A DNA stretch of 39,114 nucleotides, taken from the NCBI GenBank assembly GCA_030682475.1, contig JAUXOA010000003.1:1-39114 (forward strand). The letters run 5' to 3'. This stretch comes from Rhodoferax sp. GTDB taxonomy: Bacteria; Pseudomonadota; Gammaproteobacteria; Burkholderiales; Burkholderiaceae_C. Positions 1 through 8,741 of this stretch are shown here, one piece after another. The notes under the pieces were generated by a model that searched no databases, was not told the DNA's origin, and worked only from the letters and a program-made list of their open reading frames with translations. The position numbers and the translations under genes were made by a program. Every line of letters begins with the position of its first letter. Within the stretch, counting starts at the first letter, position 1.

Positions 1-324
1 CAGCGCGGCCAGGTGCTGTGCAAGCCCGGCTCGATCAAGCCACACACCCACTTCACCGGCGAGATCTATGTCTTGTCCAAAGACGAAGGTGGGCGTCACA
101 CCCCGTTCTTCAACAACTACCGCCCCCAGTTCTACTTCCGCACCACGGACGTGACCGGCGCGATCGAGTTGCCAGAAGGCAAAGAGATGGTGATGCCGGG
201 TGACAACGTGTCGATCACGGTCAAGCTGATCAACCCGATCGCCATGGAAGAAGGCCTGCGTTTTGCCATCCGTGAAGGTGGCAAGACGGTGGGTGCCGGT
301 GTGGTTGCCAAAATTATTGCGTAA
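1..324 (+). CDS. tuf: Elongation factor Tu, C-terminal part (5' truncated by window edge)
   Basis: The reading frame is open from base 1 and ends with TAA at 322-324. It gives the last 107 residues of EF-Tu, that is most of the third beta-barrel domain. Recognisable EF-Tu stretches are the GSIKPHTHF region, [18 protein letters not shown], and the C-terminal [14 protein letters not shown]-Tu is the GTPase that brings aminoacyl-tRNA to the ribosome, and domain 3 contacts the tRNA T-arm and EF-Ts. The GTPase domain lies outside the window. A tuf copy followed by tRNA-Trp, secE and nusG is the usual arrangement in Betaproteobacteria. Many of these bacteria carry a second tuf copy elsewhere, so this one is probably tufB, but the sequence here cannot decide that. 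Identification is near certain. Confidence 0.97.
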   Translation, partial: QRGQVLCKPGSIKPHTHFTGEIYVLSKDEGGRHTPFFNNYRPQFYFRTTDVTGAIELPEGKEMVMPGDNVSITVKLINPIAMEEGLRFAIREGGKTVGAGVVAKIIA

Positions 325-336
325 TTTATAGAGAAC

Positions 337-386
337 TTGTGGGACAGACCGCAGCTACACGTAGTGAGCCAGCTCTGTCCCCAACT
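337..386 (+). repeat. Palindromic repeat, copy A (simple, 50 bp)
   Basis: The copy begins TTGTGGGACAG and ends CTCTGTCCCCAACT. The arms GGGACAGA and TCTGTCCC can form an 8-bp stem, extended by TTG/CAA across a one-base bulge. It lies 12 bases after the tuf stop codon and shares its ends with the other copies in this operon. Confidence 0.85.
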
Positions 387-397
387 AGACTGAGATA

Positions 398-447
398 TTG
401 TGGGACAGTCCGCAGCGACGCGAAGCGCGCCAGCTCTGTCCCCAACT
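398..447 (+). repeat. Palindromic repeat, copy B (simple, 50 bp)
   Basis: This is a second copy 11 bases after copy A, with the same orientation and length. It begins TTGTGGGACAG and ends CTCTGTCCCCAACT. Its left flank (TGAGATA) and right flank (GATTAG) recur around other copies, so the conserved unit is a little longer than the two arms. It ends 10 bases before tRNA-Trp, so a folded repeat would sit on the tRNA precursor. Confidence 0.85.
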
Positions 448-457
448 GATTAGATGC

Positions 458-533
458 AGGGGCGTAGCTCAATTGGCAGAGCGTCGGTCTCCAAAACCGA
501 AGGTTGATGGTTCGATTCCTTCCGCCCCTGCCA
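458..533 (+). tRNA. trpT: tRNA-Trp (anticodon CCA)
   Basis: This is a 76-base cloverleaf with an encoded 3' CCA. The acceptor stem AGGGGCG pairs perfectly with CGCCCCT, the discriminator base is G, and the anticodon loop CTCCAAA contains CCA. The T-arm carries the standard TTCGATT loop. The position between tuf and secE is the conserved one in proteobacteria, and the tRNA is probably cut out of a tuf-trpT-secE transcript. Confidence 0.97.
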
Positions 534-562
534 CCTGGATAGGTTGAAAAGGTGGATTCCAG

Positions 563-584
563 GCCCGCTATGAGAATAGCGGGC
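563..584 (+). promoter_or_regulatory. Perfect 9-bp hairpin with GAGA tetraloop between tRNA-Trp and secE
   Basis: GCCCGCTAT and ATAGCGGGC flank a GAGA loop of the GNRA class. Only two T residues follow, so it is not a classic intrinsic terminator. It lies 30 bases after the tRNA 3' end and about 60 bases before secE, so it may mark a processing, attenuation or RNA-stability site. The structure is seen directly. The role is inferred. Confidence 0.6.
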
Positions 585-645
585 TTCAGCGTCTCAAGAC
601 GGCTGGGTTTGATTTGAGTTAGATAAAGCGCGAGATAGAGAAAAA

Positions 646-1029
646 ATGGCCACATCACAAGTTCAAACTGTCAGTACCGGCGTCGATAAGGCCAAGCTTA
701 CTGTGGCAGCGGCCTTGGTTGTTGCGGCGCTGGCAGCCTTTTATTTATTCGGCAAACAGGGGCCGCTTGTCCAGTGGGCTGCTTTGCTGCTAGGTTTTGC
801 TGCGGCAATTGGGGTGTTTTTTACGTCCGAGCCAGGCAAAGCGCTTAACGCGTTTGGCCGGGATGCCTGGCGCGAGGTTAAAAAAGTCGTCTGGCCGGCG
901 CGTAAAGAGGCGGTGCAGATGACGGCCTATGTGTTTGTTTTTGTGCTGGTGATGGCCTTGTTCCTCTGGCTGACTGACAAGACGCTTGAGTGGCTGTTTT
1001 ATGACCTGATTCTGGGGTGGAGAAAATAA
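646..1029 (+). CDS. secE: Preprotein translocase subunit SecE
   Basis: SecE is the small essential subunit of the SecYEG channel in the inner membrane and clamps SecY. The 127-residue product has three hydrophobic segments (about residues 17-36, 42-60 and 94-118), the three-segment form known from E. coli. The conserved cytoplasmic amphipathic region and hinge, [16 protein letters not shown], lies at about 75-90 just before the last segment. The ATG follows a purine-rich stretch (GAGATAGAGAAAAA). Its TAA stop overlaps the nusG start by one base (taATG), so the two genes are probably translationally coupled. The secE-nusG order is conserved across bacteria. Confidence 0.96.
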   Translation: MATSQVQTVSTGVDKAKLTVAAALVVAALAAFYLFGKQGPLVQWAALLLGFAAAIGVFFTSEPGKALNAFGRDAWREVKKVVWPARKEAVQMTAYVFVFVLVMALFLWLTDKTLEWLFYDLILGWRK

Positions 1030-1646
1030 TGAATGATGTTGTAGAAGCCCCCTCCGCCGATACTTCTGATACACCTGCGGCAGCGCAAGTTCTGGCGACG
1101 GCGCCGACCAATCCTGATCTGCGCTGGTATGTGGTCCATGCTTATTCTGGCATGGAAAAGGCGGTCGAGCGCAACATCCTTGAGCGCATCAATCGCGCCG
1201 GCATGCAGGATAAATTTGGTCGCATTCTGGTTCCCATGGAAGAAGTGGTTGAGATCAAGAACGGGCAGAAAAAAACCACGGAACGCAAGTTTTTCCCGGG
1301 TTATGTTTTGGTCGAAATGGTCATGAACGATGACACCTGGCATCTGGTCAAGCACACCAACAAGGTGACCGGTTTTGTGGGGGGCGCCAAGAATCGCCCG
1401 GCTCCGATCTCGGAGGCCGAAGTTCTGAAGATCGTCAACCAGATGCAGGAAGGTACCGAGAAGCCGCGTCACAAAGTCGAATTTGTGGTGGGCGAGTATG
1501 TGCGTGTCAAGGATGGTCCTTTTACCGATTTCAATGGGTCGGTGGAAGACGTCAACTACGACAAGAGCAAGGTCCGTGTCGCAGTTACGATTTTCGGCCG
1601 CTCCACGCCGGTGGAACTTGAGTTTTCGCAGATTGAAAAGACCTAA
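1029..1646 (+). CDS. nusG: Transcription termination/antitermination factor NusG
   Basis: NusG binds RNA polymerase as a processivity factor, links it to Rho, and couples it to the leading ribosome through S10. The ATG at 1029 is chosen because it overlaps the secE stop and has GGAGAAAA just upstream. An in-frame GTG 12 bases earlier lies inside secE and is less likely. The product has 205 residues. After a roughly 30-residue Ala/Pro-rich N-terminal extension comes the NGN domain ([13 protein letters not shown], then [12 protein letters not shown]), and then the C-terminal KOW domain with [16 protein letters not shown]. The extension is longer than in E. coli NusG (181 residues). A compound repeat follows the gene. 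Confidence 0.97.
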   Translation: MNDVVEAPSADTSDTPAAAQVLATAPTNPDLRWYVVHAYSGMEKAVERNILERINRAGMQDKFGRILVPMEEVVEIKNGQKKTTERKFFPGYVLVEMVMNDDTWHLVKHTNKVTGFVGGAKNRPAPISEAEVLKIVNQMQEGTEKPRHKVEFVVGEYVRVKDGPFTDFNGSVEDVNYDKSKVRVAVTIFGRSTPVELEFSQIEKT

Positions 1647-1656
1647 ACCTGAGATA

Positions 1657-1762
1657 TTGTGGGACAGACCGCCTCCTGAAGCCTTGCGGGACAGACCGAA
1701 GCTACGCGCAGCGAGCAAGCCCTGTCCTCAACTGTTCAAAAGGGCCATATCTGTCCTCAACT
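1657..1762 (+). repeat. Compound palindromic repeat: one element nested in another (nusG-rplK gap)
   Basis: An outer copy begins TTGTGGGACAG at 1657 and closes with CTGTCCTCAACT at 1751-1762. Inside it lies a complete 50-base copy at 1684-1733, from TTGCGGGACAG to CTGTCCTCAACT. The junctions read CCTGAAGCC on the left and GTTCAAAAGG on the right. The arrangement matches the compound copy in the rpoB-rpoC gap. Confidence 0.8.
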
Positions 1763-1898
1763 GATTGAGCAACTGATTAGAAAGTTCGCATTTTCCGACT
1801 CGGTGCGAATGTTGATAGTGAGTCGTTAACCCCCGGGGAGCCAGGGCCTGCATATTTAAAAGCACGGTCAGGGCGTCATTACCCGCAAGGAGAAAAGT
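1763..1898 (+). promoter_or_regulatory. rplK leader region (possible L1 operator)
   Basis: This 136-base untranslated stretch follows the compound repeat. It contains an inverted pair TTCGCA ... TGCGAA (about 1785-1809) and a G/C-rich segment, and it ends with the Shine-Dalgarno sequence AAGGAGAAA before the rplK ATG. In many bacteria ribosomal protein L1 represses the L11 operon by binding the mRNA just upstream of rplK, so an L1 site is expected here. I cannot point to a clear L1-site match by eye. Confidence 0.35.
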
Positions 1899-2330
1899 AT
1901 GGCGAAAAAAATCGTCGGTTTTGTCAAACTGCAAGTACCAGCAGGCAAGGCCAATCCATCACCACCGATCGGCCCGGCATTGGGTCAGCGTGGTTTGAAC
2001 ATCATGGAGTTCTGCAAGGCGTTCAACGCCCAGACCCAGGGTATTGAGCCCGGCCTGCCATTGCCGGTGGTGATCACCGCGTTCGCGGACAAGAGCTTCA
2101 CCTTTGTCATCAAATCGCCGCCCTCGTCGATCCTGATCAAGAAGGCCGTGAAGATCGACAAGGGCTCGGCGACGCCGCACACCGTCAAGGTCGGCAAGAT
2201 CACGCGCGCCCAGCTCGAAGAGATCGCCAGGACCAAAATGAAAGACTTGACCGCTGCCGACATGGACGCAGCCGTTCGTACCATCGCCGGCTCTGCCCGC
2301 TCGATGGGCGTGAATGTGGAGGGTGTTTAA
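1899..2330 (+). CDS. rplK: 50S ribosomal protein L11
   Basis: L11 sits at the base of the stalk on 23S rRNA helices 43/44. It is part of the GTPase-associated centre and is needed for RelA activation by uncharged tRNA. The 143-residue product has the usual length. It begins [22 protein letters not shown], with the flexible proline-rich N-terminal domain ([19 protein letters not shown]), and ends with the RNA-binding domain ([16 protein letters not shown] segment and [13 protein letters not shown]). A strong AAGGAG precedes the ATG. The stop codon is followed directly by the rplA ATG with no gap, so L11 and L1 should be translated together. Confidence 0.98.
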   Translation: MAKKIVGFVKLQVPAGKANPSPPIGPALGQRGLNIMEFCKAFNAQTQGIEPGLPLPVVITAFADKSFTFVIKSPPSSILIKKAVKIDKGSATPHTVKVGKITRAQLEEIARTKMKDLTAADMDAAVRTIAGSARSMGVNVEGV

Positions 2331-3026
2331 ATGACCCAGCTCACCAAAAAACAAAAGTCCTTCCAGGGCAAGGTTGACAGCAACAAGCTGTACCCCCTGG
2401 CAGATGCTCTGGGCATCGTCAAAGAGTGTGCCAACGCCAAATTCGATGAATCCATCGACGTCGCGGTGCAACTCGGTATTGATGCCAAGAAGTCGGATCA
2501 GGTGGTGCGCGGCGCTGTCGTGCTGCCCAATGGCACCGGCAAGACCAAGCGTGTGGCGGTGTTCGCTCAAGGTGCCAAGGCGGAAGAAGCCAAGGCCGCT
2601 GGCGCCGACATCGTTGGCATGGACGATCTGGCCGCCATGATCAAGGCCGGCAACATGCCATTTGACATCGTGATTGCGGCGCCCGATGCCATGCGTATCG
2701 TGGGTACGCTGGGTCAGATTCTCGGCCCGCGCGGTTTGATGCCCAACCCCAAGGTCGGCACCGTCACGCCGGACGTGGCAACAGCGGTCAAGAACGCCAA
2801 AGCAGGACAGGTGCAATTCCGGGTTGACAAGGCCGGTATTGTTCACTCCACGATTGGCCGTCGGTCCTTCGATAACGACAAGTTGCAAGGCAATTTGGCC
2901 GCTCTGGTGGAGGCCCTGGTTAAGTCCAAGCCGGCCACCAGCAAGGGTGTTTATTTGCGCAAAGTGGCGGTTTCGTCAACGATGGGTGTGGGTGTCCGCG
3001 TGGACATGCAAACCATCGCGGCGTAA
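2331..3026 (+). CDS. rplA: 50S ribosomal protein L1
   Basis: L1 forms the mobile L1 stalk that helps release E-site tRNA, and in many bacteria it represses its own operon by binding the rplK leader. The 231-residue product is full length. Landmarks are [19 protein letters not shown], the [16 protein letters not shown] segment between the two lobes, and [12 protein letters not shown] at the C-terminus. The ATG directly follows the rplK TAA. A 271-base leader separates it from rplJ. Confidence 0.98.
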   Translation: MTQLTKKQKSFQGKVDSNKLYPLADALGIVKECANAKFDESIDVAVQLGIDAKKSDQVVRGAVVLPNGTGKTKRVAVFAQGAKAEEAKAAGADIVGMDDLAAMIKAGNMPFDIVIAAPDAMRIVGTLGQILGPRGLMPNPKVGTVTPDVATAVKNAKAGQVQFRVDKAGIVHSTIGRRSFDNDKLQGNLAALVEALVKSKPATSKGVYLRKVAVSSTMGVGVRVDMQTIAA

Positions 3027-3297
3027 CGGCAAGAATTCGGGTCGCCTGAGAAGGTGGCCTGATGTGGTGGGCTGCACATGCCGAAAGGTGTGGGCAGGTC
3101 ATCCAAGACCGTTGGTGTGCAAGCCGTAGCGGTACGGGTCGGCACTTAATCAAAGGGCTGTGGGTTCGCCCCAGGCCTTGAGCCAACGCAGATGGCGATC
3201 CCGCTGCAGAAGGAATTTGTTTCCGAAACAGTTGGTCGCTGCAATGTGGCGTGCTTGAAGGCAGTTTGCTGACAGGCACATTTTGAAGGAGTAGACC
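3027..3297 (+). promoter_or_regulatory. rplJ leader (probable L10(L12)4 autoregulatory mRNA leader)
   Basis: The 271-base gap between rplA and rplJ has no convincing gene. It contains several short inverted segments, including GTTT-CCG-AAAC near 3219-3230, and a block around 3224-3270 (CAGTTGGTCGCTGCAATGTGG) just before the rplJ ribosome-binding site. In E. coli and many other bacteria the L10-L7/L12 complex binds a structured leader in this position and represses rplJL translation. The position and length fit that family (Rfam L10_leader), but I could not verify the kink-turn by eye. Confidence 0.5.
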
Positions 3298-3834
3298 TTG
3301 AGTCTTAATCGCAGTGAGAAAGAAGCGGTCATCAGTGATGTGACTGGCCTCGCCGCAAAAGCTCAAACGCTCGTGATGGCGGAATACCGTGGCATCACGG
3401 TCGCTGACATGACCAAATTGCGCTCCACCGCGCGCAGCAATGGCGTGAGTCTGAGTGTGTTGAAAAACACACTGGCTCGCCGTGCTGTGACGGGTAGCGG
3501 ATTTGCAGTTGTGTCCGACCTGATGACCGGGCCGCTGATCTATGGCTTCTCTGAAGATGCAGTGGCTGCCGCGAGAGTGGTAGCTGACTTCGCGAAAACC
3601 AACGACAAGCTGGTGATTCGCGGTGGTGCATACGGTGGAAAAGCTCTGGACGTGAACGGCGTGAAGCAATTGGCAAGCATCCCTTCCAAAGAAGTGTTGC
3701 TGGCACAGTTGCTGGGCTTGATGCAATCCCCGATTTCGCGCACAGCACGTGTGCTGGCAGCGATCGCGGAGAAAAAAGGCGCCAGTGTGGCAGAAGTCGC
3801 TGAAGAAGCACCCGCTGAGGCAGTTGCGGCTTGA
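3298..3834 (+). CDS. rplJ: 50S ribosomal protein L10 (TTG start)
   Basis: L10 anchors the L7/L12 dimers to the ribosome and, as the L10-L12 complex, controls its own synthesis. The start is the TTG at 3298: it is preceded by AAGGAG at 3286-3291 with a six-base spacer, and the protein then begins (M)[14 protein letters not shown], the expected N-terminus. The 178-residue product is slightly longer than the E. coli protein (165). The RNA-binding N-terminal domain spans about 1-135. The C-terminal helix that carries the L12 dimers ends in an Ala/Glu-rich tail. A TTG start may help keep L10 below L12. Two palindromic repeats lie between this gene and rplL. Confidence 0.96.
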   Translation: MSLNRSEKEAVISDVTGLAAKAQTLVMAEYRGITVADMTKLRSTARSNGVSLSVLKNTLARRAVTGSGFAVVSDLMTGPLIYGFSEDAVAAARVVADFAKTNDKLVIRGGAYGGKALDVNGVKQLASIPSKEVLLAQLLGLMQSPISRTARVLAAIAEKKGASVAEVAEEAPAEAVAA

Positions 3835-3867
3835 TAGCCCGCTGCATGGGGTAACCAAAATGAAACT

Positions 3868-3909
3868 TTGCGGGACAATCCGGAGCGTAGCGAAGCTCTG
3901 TCCTCAACT
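3868..3909 (+). repeat. Palindromic repeat, copy D (short form, 42 bp)
   Basis: The copy begins TTGCGGGACAA and ends CTCTGTCCTCAACT, with a short middle containing GCGTAGCGAAGC. It is the first of two near-identical short copies between rplJ and rplL, preceded by ATGAAAC as is copy E. The left arm has one change (GGGACAA instead of GGGACAG). Confidence 0.85.
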
Positions 3910-3920
3910 TGCATGAAACT

Positions 3921-3962
3921 TTGCGGGACAGTCCGAAGCGTAGCGAAGCTCTGTCCCCAACT
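3921..3962 (+). repeat. Palindromic repeat, copy E (short form, 42 bp)
   Basis: This is a tandem partner of copy D, offset by 53 bases and in the same orientation, with the same ATGAAAC left flank. It begins TTGCGGGACAG and ends CTCTGTCCCCAACT, only four bases before the AGGA of the rplL ribosome-binding site. A fold here would sit right beside the rplL translation start. Confidence 0.86.
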
Positions 3963-3976
3963 ATTTAGGAAACAAA

Positions 3977-4348
3977 ATGGCATTCGATAAAGACGCATTT
4001 TTGACCGTGCTGGACAGCATGACGGTCATGGAACTCAACGACCTGGTGAAAGCCATCGAAGAGAAATTTGGCGTGAGCGCTGCCGCCATGTCGGCACCCG
4101 CCGCTGGTGGCGCTGCGGCTGCAGTGGTGGAAGAGAAGACCGAATTCAACGTCGTTCTGCTCGAAGCCGGTGCGGCCAAGGTCTCCGTCATCAAGGCGGT
4201 GCGTGAAATCACGGGTCTGGGCCTCAAGGAAGCCAAAGACCTGGTGGATGGCGCTCCAAAGAACGTCAAGGAAGGCATTTCCAAGGCTGACGCTGAGGCT
4301 GCCATGAAGAAGCTGGTGGACGCTGGCGCCAAGGTCGAACTCAAATAA
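3977..4348 (+). CDS. rplL: 50S ribosomal protein L7/L12
   Basis: L7/L12 forms the multicopy stalk that recruits and activates the translational GTPases. The 123-residue product has the usual three parts. The N-terminal dimerisation and L10-binding domain covers about 1-32 ([23 protein letters not shown]). An Ala/Gly-rich hinge follows at about 36-52. The C-terminal domain contains [34 protein letters not shown]. The ATG has AGGA six bases upstream. The product is needed in several copies per ribosome, so a separate ribosome-binding site and the repeats upstream may matter for dosage. A strong hairpin follows the stop codon. Confidence 0.98.
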   Translation: MAFDKDAFLTVLDSMTVMELNDLVKAIEEKFGVSAAAMSAPAAGGAAAAVVEEKTEFNVVLLEAGAAKVSVIKAVREITGLGLKEAKDLVDGAPKNVKEGISKADAEAAMKKLVDAGAKVELK

Positions 4349-4363
4349 TCGACCTTCCAACAA

Positions 4364-4397
4364 GGGCTGGGGTGCTCCAAAAGAGCCCCCAGCCTTT
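4364..4397 (+). terminator. Terminator-like hairpin after rplL (probable attenuator)
   Basis: GGCTGGGG-T-GCTC (4365-4377) pairs with GAGC-CCCCAGCC (4383-4394) around a CAAAA loop. This gives 12 base pairs with one bulged T, followed by TTT. In E. coli the rplL-rpoB gap contains a partial terminator that lowers RNA polymerase output relative to ribosomal proteins. This hairpin sits in the same place. The T-run is short, which fits partial rather than full termination. Confidence 0.65.
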
Positions 4398-4413
4398 GGC
4401 GCTTGTGAGAGCG

Positions 4414-4489
4414 CACTGAAAAACGACACTTTGGGGCGTTTTCGGGTGATCTGAACGGTCACCCAAAAACCCAAAGGCTTTTTTCAGTG
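4414..4489 (+). promoter_or_regulatory. Long nested stem structure in the rplL-rpoB gap (possible RNase III site)
   Basis: Three helices are nested: CACTGAAAAA (4414-4423) with TTTTTCAGTG (4480-4489), CTTTGGG (4429-4435) with CCCAAAG (4470-4476), and GGGTGA (4444-4449) with TCACCC (4459-4464). Together they make an extended stem of about 23 base pairs with internal loops. E. coli has an RNase III cleavage site in the same intergenic region. Equivalence is inferred from position and shape only. Confidence 0.55.
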
Positions 4490-4618
4490 TCTTCTGACCC
4501 CGACTGCAGAAGATGCCTTGGTTCGGGTTGCACGCAATGTGTGACCGTCCGCCAATGATTGGTAGTGGCCAATCACCAAGAAGTGCCCAGGAATCCTTAG
4601 TCTTTGCCCGGAGATCTC

Positions 4619-7600
4619 ATGGCTTACACATACACAGAACGCAAGCGCATTCGCAAAAATTTTGGCAGTCGCGACAGCGTGCTGGAAATACCTTACCTGT
4701 TGCAAATGCAAAAGGATGCCTACACGGCATTCCTTCAGGCCAATGTTCCTCCGAAAAAACGGACGATAGCGGGGCTGCAAGCGGCTTTTGACGCGGCTTT
4801 CCCGATCATTTCGCACAACGGCTTTGTCGAGATGAAGTATCTCGAATACAACCTGGCCAAACCCGCATTTGACGTGCGTGAGTGCCAGACCCGGGGTCTG
4901 ACTTTTGCCTCGGCGGTGCGGGCCAAGGTTCAACTGTTTATCTATGACCGCGAATCTTCGACCTCGCAAAACAAGGTGATCAAAGAGGTCAAGGAGCAGG
5001 AAGTCTACATGGGCGAAGTGCCCCTGATGACGGGCAAGGGCTCTTTCATCATCAACGGCACGGAACGCGTCATCGTCTCGCAGTTGCATCGTTCGCCAGG
5101 TGTTTTCTTTGAACATGACAAAGGCAAAACCCACAGCTCGGGCAAGTTGCTGTTTTCGGCGCGCATCATCCCCTACCGTGGTTCCTGGCTCGATTTTGAG
5201 TTCGACCCCAAAGACATTCTTTACTTTCGCGTCGATCGCCGCCGCAAAATGCCGGTCACGATTCTGCTCAAGGCCATCGGCCTGAACCACGAGTCGATCC
5301 TGGCCAACTTCTTCGTCAACGACAACTTCCGTCTGATGGACAGCGGCGCCCAGATGGAGTTTGTGGCCGAGCGTCTGCGCGGTGAAGTAGCCCGTTTCGA
5401 CGTCACGGACAAGAGTGGCAAAGTGGTCGTCGCCAAGGACAAGCGTGTGACTGTGCGTCACACCCGCGAACTCGAACAGTCCGGCACAACGCACATCAGC
5501 GTGCCGGAGGATTTCCTGATCGCTCGCGTCGTGGCGCGCAACATCGTGGACACCGACACTGGCGAAATCCTGGCCAAGGCGAATGAGGAACTGACGGAAG
5601 CCTTGCTCAAGAAATTGCGCTTGGCTGGCGTGCAGGACCTGCCCTGTATTTACACCAACGAACTGGACCAGGGTGCGTACATTTCGCAAACCCTGCGCAG
5701 CGACGAAACGGTAGATGAGTTTGCGGCACGCGTTGCCATCTACCGCATGATGCGCCCGGGCGAGCCGCCCACGGAAGATGCGGTGCAGGCGCTGTTCCAG
5801 CGTTTGTTCTACAACCCCGACACCTACGATCTGTCGCGTGTCGGGCGCATGAAGTTCAACGCCAAGATGGGTCGTGCCGAATCGACCGGCCCCATGGTTC
5901 TGACCAATGAGGACATCCTGGAGGTTGTCAAGATTCTGGTCGACCTGCGCAATGGTCGGGGCGAGGTGGACGATATCGACCACCTCGGCAACCGTCGCGT
6001 GCGTTGCGTCGGCGAGTTGGCCGAAAACCAGTACCGCACCGGTCTGGCACGGATTGAAAAAGCCGTTAAAGAGCGCCTCGGTCAAGCTGAGCAGGAGCCG
6101 CTCATGCCGCATGACCTGATCAACAGCAAGCCGATTTCGGCGGCCCTGAAAGAGTTCTTCGGCGCGTCGCAGTTGTCGCAGTTCATGGACCAGACCAATC
6201 CCCTGTCGGAGATCACCCACAAACGCCGCGTGTCGGCCCTTGGCCCAGGTGGTTTGACGCGCGAGCGCGCCGGCTTTGAGGTGCGTGACGTACACGTGAC
6301 GCACTACGGTCGGGTCTGCCCGATTGAAACGCCTGAAGGCCCCAACATCGGCCTGATCAATTCACTGGCGCTGTACGCCCGTCTCAATGAGTATGGTTTC
6401 ATTGAGACGCCCTATCGGCGCGTGGTGGACAGCAAGGTCACGCTGGAGATCGATTATTTGTCCGCCATTGAGGAAGGCAAATACGTTATCGCCCAGGCTA
6501 ACGCAACACTTGACAAAGACGGCAAACTCACGGGCGAGCTGATCTCGGCGCGTGAAGCGGGCGAGTCAATTTTAGTCGGGGCCGAGCGGGTCCAGTACAT
6601 GGATGTGTCGCCGGCACAAATTGTGTCGGTGGCCGCTTCGCTGGTGCCCTTCCTGGAGCACGACGATGCCAATCGCGCCTTGATGGGGGCGAACATGCAG
6701 CGTCAGGCGGTGCCTATTCTGCGTCCGGAAAAGGCCTTCGTCGGTACCGGTATCGAGCGTGTCTCGGCCATCGACTCCGGCACCGTGGTAACTGCCACCC
6801 GGGGTGGTGTGGTCGACTATGTGGATGCGACCCGGGTCGTGATTCGCGTCAACGACGCAGAAGCACAGGCCGGCGAAGTGGGTGTGGACATTTACAACCT
6901 CATCAAGTACCAGCGTTCCAACCAGAACACCAACATTCACCAGCGTCCGATTGTCAAAAAGGGTGACAAGCTGGCCAAGGGTGATGTGATTGCCGACGGC
7001 GCCTCCACTGACCTGGGCGAACTGGCCCTGGGCCAGAACATGCTGGTGGCGTTCATGCCCTGGAACGGCTACAACTTTGAAGATTCGATTTTGATCAGCG
7101 AGCGCGTGGTGGCAGAAGACCGCTACACCTCCATCCACATCGAAGAGCTGGTAGTGATGGCGCGTGACACCAAACTGGGGTCCGAAGAAATCACCCGCGA
7201 CATCCCGAATTTGAGCGAGCAACAGCTCAATCGTCTGGACGAGTCCGGCATCATTTATGTCGGCGCCGAAGTTCAACCGGGTGATACGCTGGTCGGCAAG
7301 GTCACGCCCAAAGGCGAGACCACGTTGACGCCAGAAGAAAAACTGTTGCGCGCCATCTTTGGTGAAAAAGCCAGCGACGTGAAAGACACCTCACTGCGGG
7401 TCGATCAGGGCTCGCAAGGGACCGTGATCGATGTGCAAGTCTTCACCCGGGAAGGCATTGTGCGCGACAAGCGCGCCCAGCAGATCATCGATGACGAACT
7501 CAAGCGCTTCCGTCTTGATTTGAATGACCAGCTTCGCATTGTGGAAGCGGATGCGTTTGCCCGAATCGAGAAATTGTTAACCGGCAGACAAGCCAACGGA

Positions 7601-8731
7601 GGCCCGCAAAAGCTCGCCAAAGGCACAAAAATTGACAAGGCCTATTTGACTTCCGTGGAGAAATTCCACTGGTTCGATATTCGTCCCGCCGAAGATGACG
7701 TTGCCTCTCAACTCGAGAGCATCAAGAACTCGCTCGAGCAAACCCGTCACAGCTTTGATCTCGCCTTTGAAGAGAAGCGCAAGAAGCTGACCCAGGGTGA
7801 CGAGTTGCCTGCCGGCGTGCTGAAGATGGTCAAGGTTTACCTGGCCGTCAAACGTCGGCTGCAACCGGGTGACAAGATGGCCGGCCGCCACGGCAACAAG
7901 GGTGTGGTTTCCAAGATCGTCCCAGTCGAAGACATGCCCTATATGGCCGATGGCACCCCCTGCGATATCGTGCTTAACCCGCTGGGCGTTCCGTCCCGGA
8001 TGAACGTGGGCCAGGTGCTGGAAGTGCATCTGGGCTGGGCCGCCAAAGGCATTGGCCAGCGCATCGGTGACATGTTGCAGGCGGAGTCGAAACTTGCGGA
8101 CTTGCGAAAGTTCCTCGAAGCCCTGTACAACGGTTCCGGGCGCAAGGAAAATTTGTCGAAGCTGAGCGACGCCGAAGTGCTTGAGATGGCGGACAACCTG
8201 AGCGGTGGTGCCACCTTTGCCACACCCGTGTTTGATGGTGCTTCCGAGGAGGAAATCCGCAGCATGCTCAAACTCGCTTACCCCGAGACAATAGTCAAGG
8301 CCAAGGGGTTGACAGCAGCACGCACGCAAGCCAATCTGTTTGATGGTCGCAGCGGCGACGCGTTCGAGCGTCCAACGACGATTGGCTACATGCATGTGCT
8401 CAAGCTCCACCATCTGGTGGACGACAAAATGCACGCCCGCTCGACCGGCCCCTACAGCCTCGTCACGCAGCAACCGCTGGGCGGCAAGGCGCAGTTTGGT
8501 GGTCAGCGTTTCGGCGAGATGGAGGTCTGGGCGCTCGAAGCCTACGGTGCGGCCTACACGCTACAGGAGATGCTCACAGTCAAATCAGACGACGTACAAG
8601 GCCGTACCAAGGTGTACGAGAGCATTGTCAAGGGTGAGCACTCGATCGAAGCCGGTATGCCGGAGTCGTTCAATGTGCTGGTCAAGGAAATTCGCTCGCT
8701 CGGTATTGATATCGAGCTGGAACGCGGCTAA
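4619..8731 (+). CDS. rpoB: DNA-directed RNA polymerase subunit beta
   Basis: The beta subunit forms one side of the active-site cleft and the rifampicin pocket. The ATG at 4619 ([16 protein letters not shown]) is chosen over an in-frame upstream start because it has GGAG at 4610-4613 and matches the usual N-terminus. The 1370-residue product is full length. The rifampicin cluster I segment, [20 protein letters not shown], keeps the Asp, His and Ser positions linked to sensitivity. Cluster II reads [19 protein letters not shown], with Val at residue 560 where E. coli has Pro564. The C-terminal clamp region has [20 protein letters not shown] and ends IDIELERG. Three more repeat units follow before rpoC. 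Confidence 0.99.
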   Translation: MAYTYTERKRIRKNFGSRDSVLEIPYLLQMQKDAYTAFLQANVPPKKRTIAGLQAAFDAAFPIISHNGFVEMKYLEYNLAKPAFDVRECQTRGLTFASAVRAKVQLFIYDRESSTSQNKVIKEVKEQEVYMGEVPLMTGKGSFIINGTERVIVSQLHRSPGVFFEHDKGKTHSSGKLLFSARIIPYRGSWLDFEFDPKDILYFRVDRRRKMPVTILLKAIGLNHESILANFFVNDNFRLMDSGAQMEFVAERLRGEVARFDVTDKSGKVVVAKDKRVTVRHTRELEQSGTTHISVPEDFLIARVVARNIVDTDTGEILAKANEELTEALLKKLRLAGVQDLPCIYTNELDQGAYISQTLRSDETVDEFAARVAIYRMMRPGEPPTEDAVQALFQRLFYNPDTYDLSRVGRMKFNAKMGRAESTGPMVLTNEDILEVVKILVDLRNGRGEVDDIDHLGNRRVRCVGELAENQYRTGLARIEKAVKERLGQAEQEPLMPHDLINSKPISAALKEFFGASQLSQFMDQTNPLSEITHKRRVSALGPGGLTRERAGFEVRDVHVTHYGRVCPIETPEGPNIGLINSLALYARLNEYGFIETPYRRVVDSKVTLEIDYLSAIEEGKYVIAQANATLDKDGKLTGELISAREAGESILVGAERVQYMDVSPAQIVSVAASLVPFLEHDDANRALMGANMQRQAVPILRPEKAFVGTGIERVSAIDSGTVVTATRGGVVDYVDATRVVIRVNDAEAQAGEVGVDIYNLIKYQRSNQNTNIHQRPIVKKGDKLAKGDVIADGASTDLGELALGQNMLVAFMPWNGYNFEDSILISERVVAEDRYTSIHIEELVVMARDTKLGSEEITRDIPNLSEQQLNRLDESGIIYVGAEVQPGDTLVGKVTPKGETTLTPEEKLLRAIFGEKASDVKDTSLRVDQGSQGTVIDVQVFTREGIVRDKRAQQIIDDELKRFRLDLNDQLRIVEADAFARIEKLLTGRQANGGPQKLAKGTKIDKAYLTSVEKFHWFDIRPAEDDVASQLESIKNSLEQTRHSFDLAFEEKRKKLTQGDELPAGVLKMVKVYLAVKRRLQPGDKMAGRHGNKGVVSKIVPVEDMPYMADGTPCDIVLNPLGVPSRMNVGQVLEVHLGWAAKGIGQRIGDMLQAESKLADLRKFLEALYNGSGRKENLSKLSDAEVLEMADNLSGGATFATPVFDGASEEEIRSMLKLAYPETIVKAKGLTAARTQANLFDGRSGDAFERPTTIGYMHVLKLHHLVDDKMHARSTGPYSLVTQQPLGGKAQFGGQRFGEMEVWALEAYGAAYTLQEMLTVKSDDVQGRTKVYESIVKGEHSIEAGMPESFNVLVKEIRSLGIDIELERG

Positions 8732-8741
8732 ACATGAGACT

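Noticed and set aside
4484..6304. Long minus-strand frame of 606 codons opposite rpoB
   Set aside because: It is the antisense shadow of a certain rpoB; its composition is His/Arg/Gln-rich and fits no family. Long antisense frames are common in GC-rich DNA.
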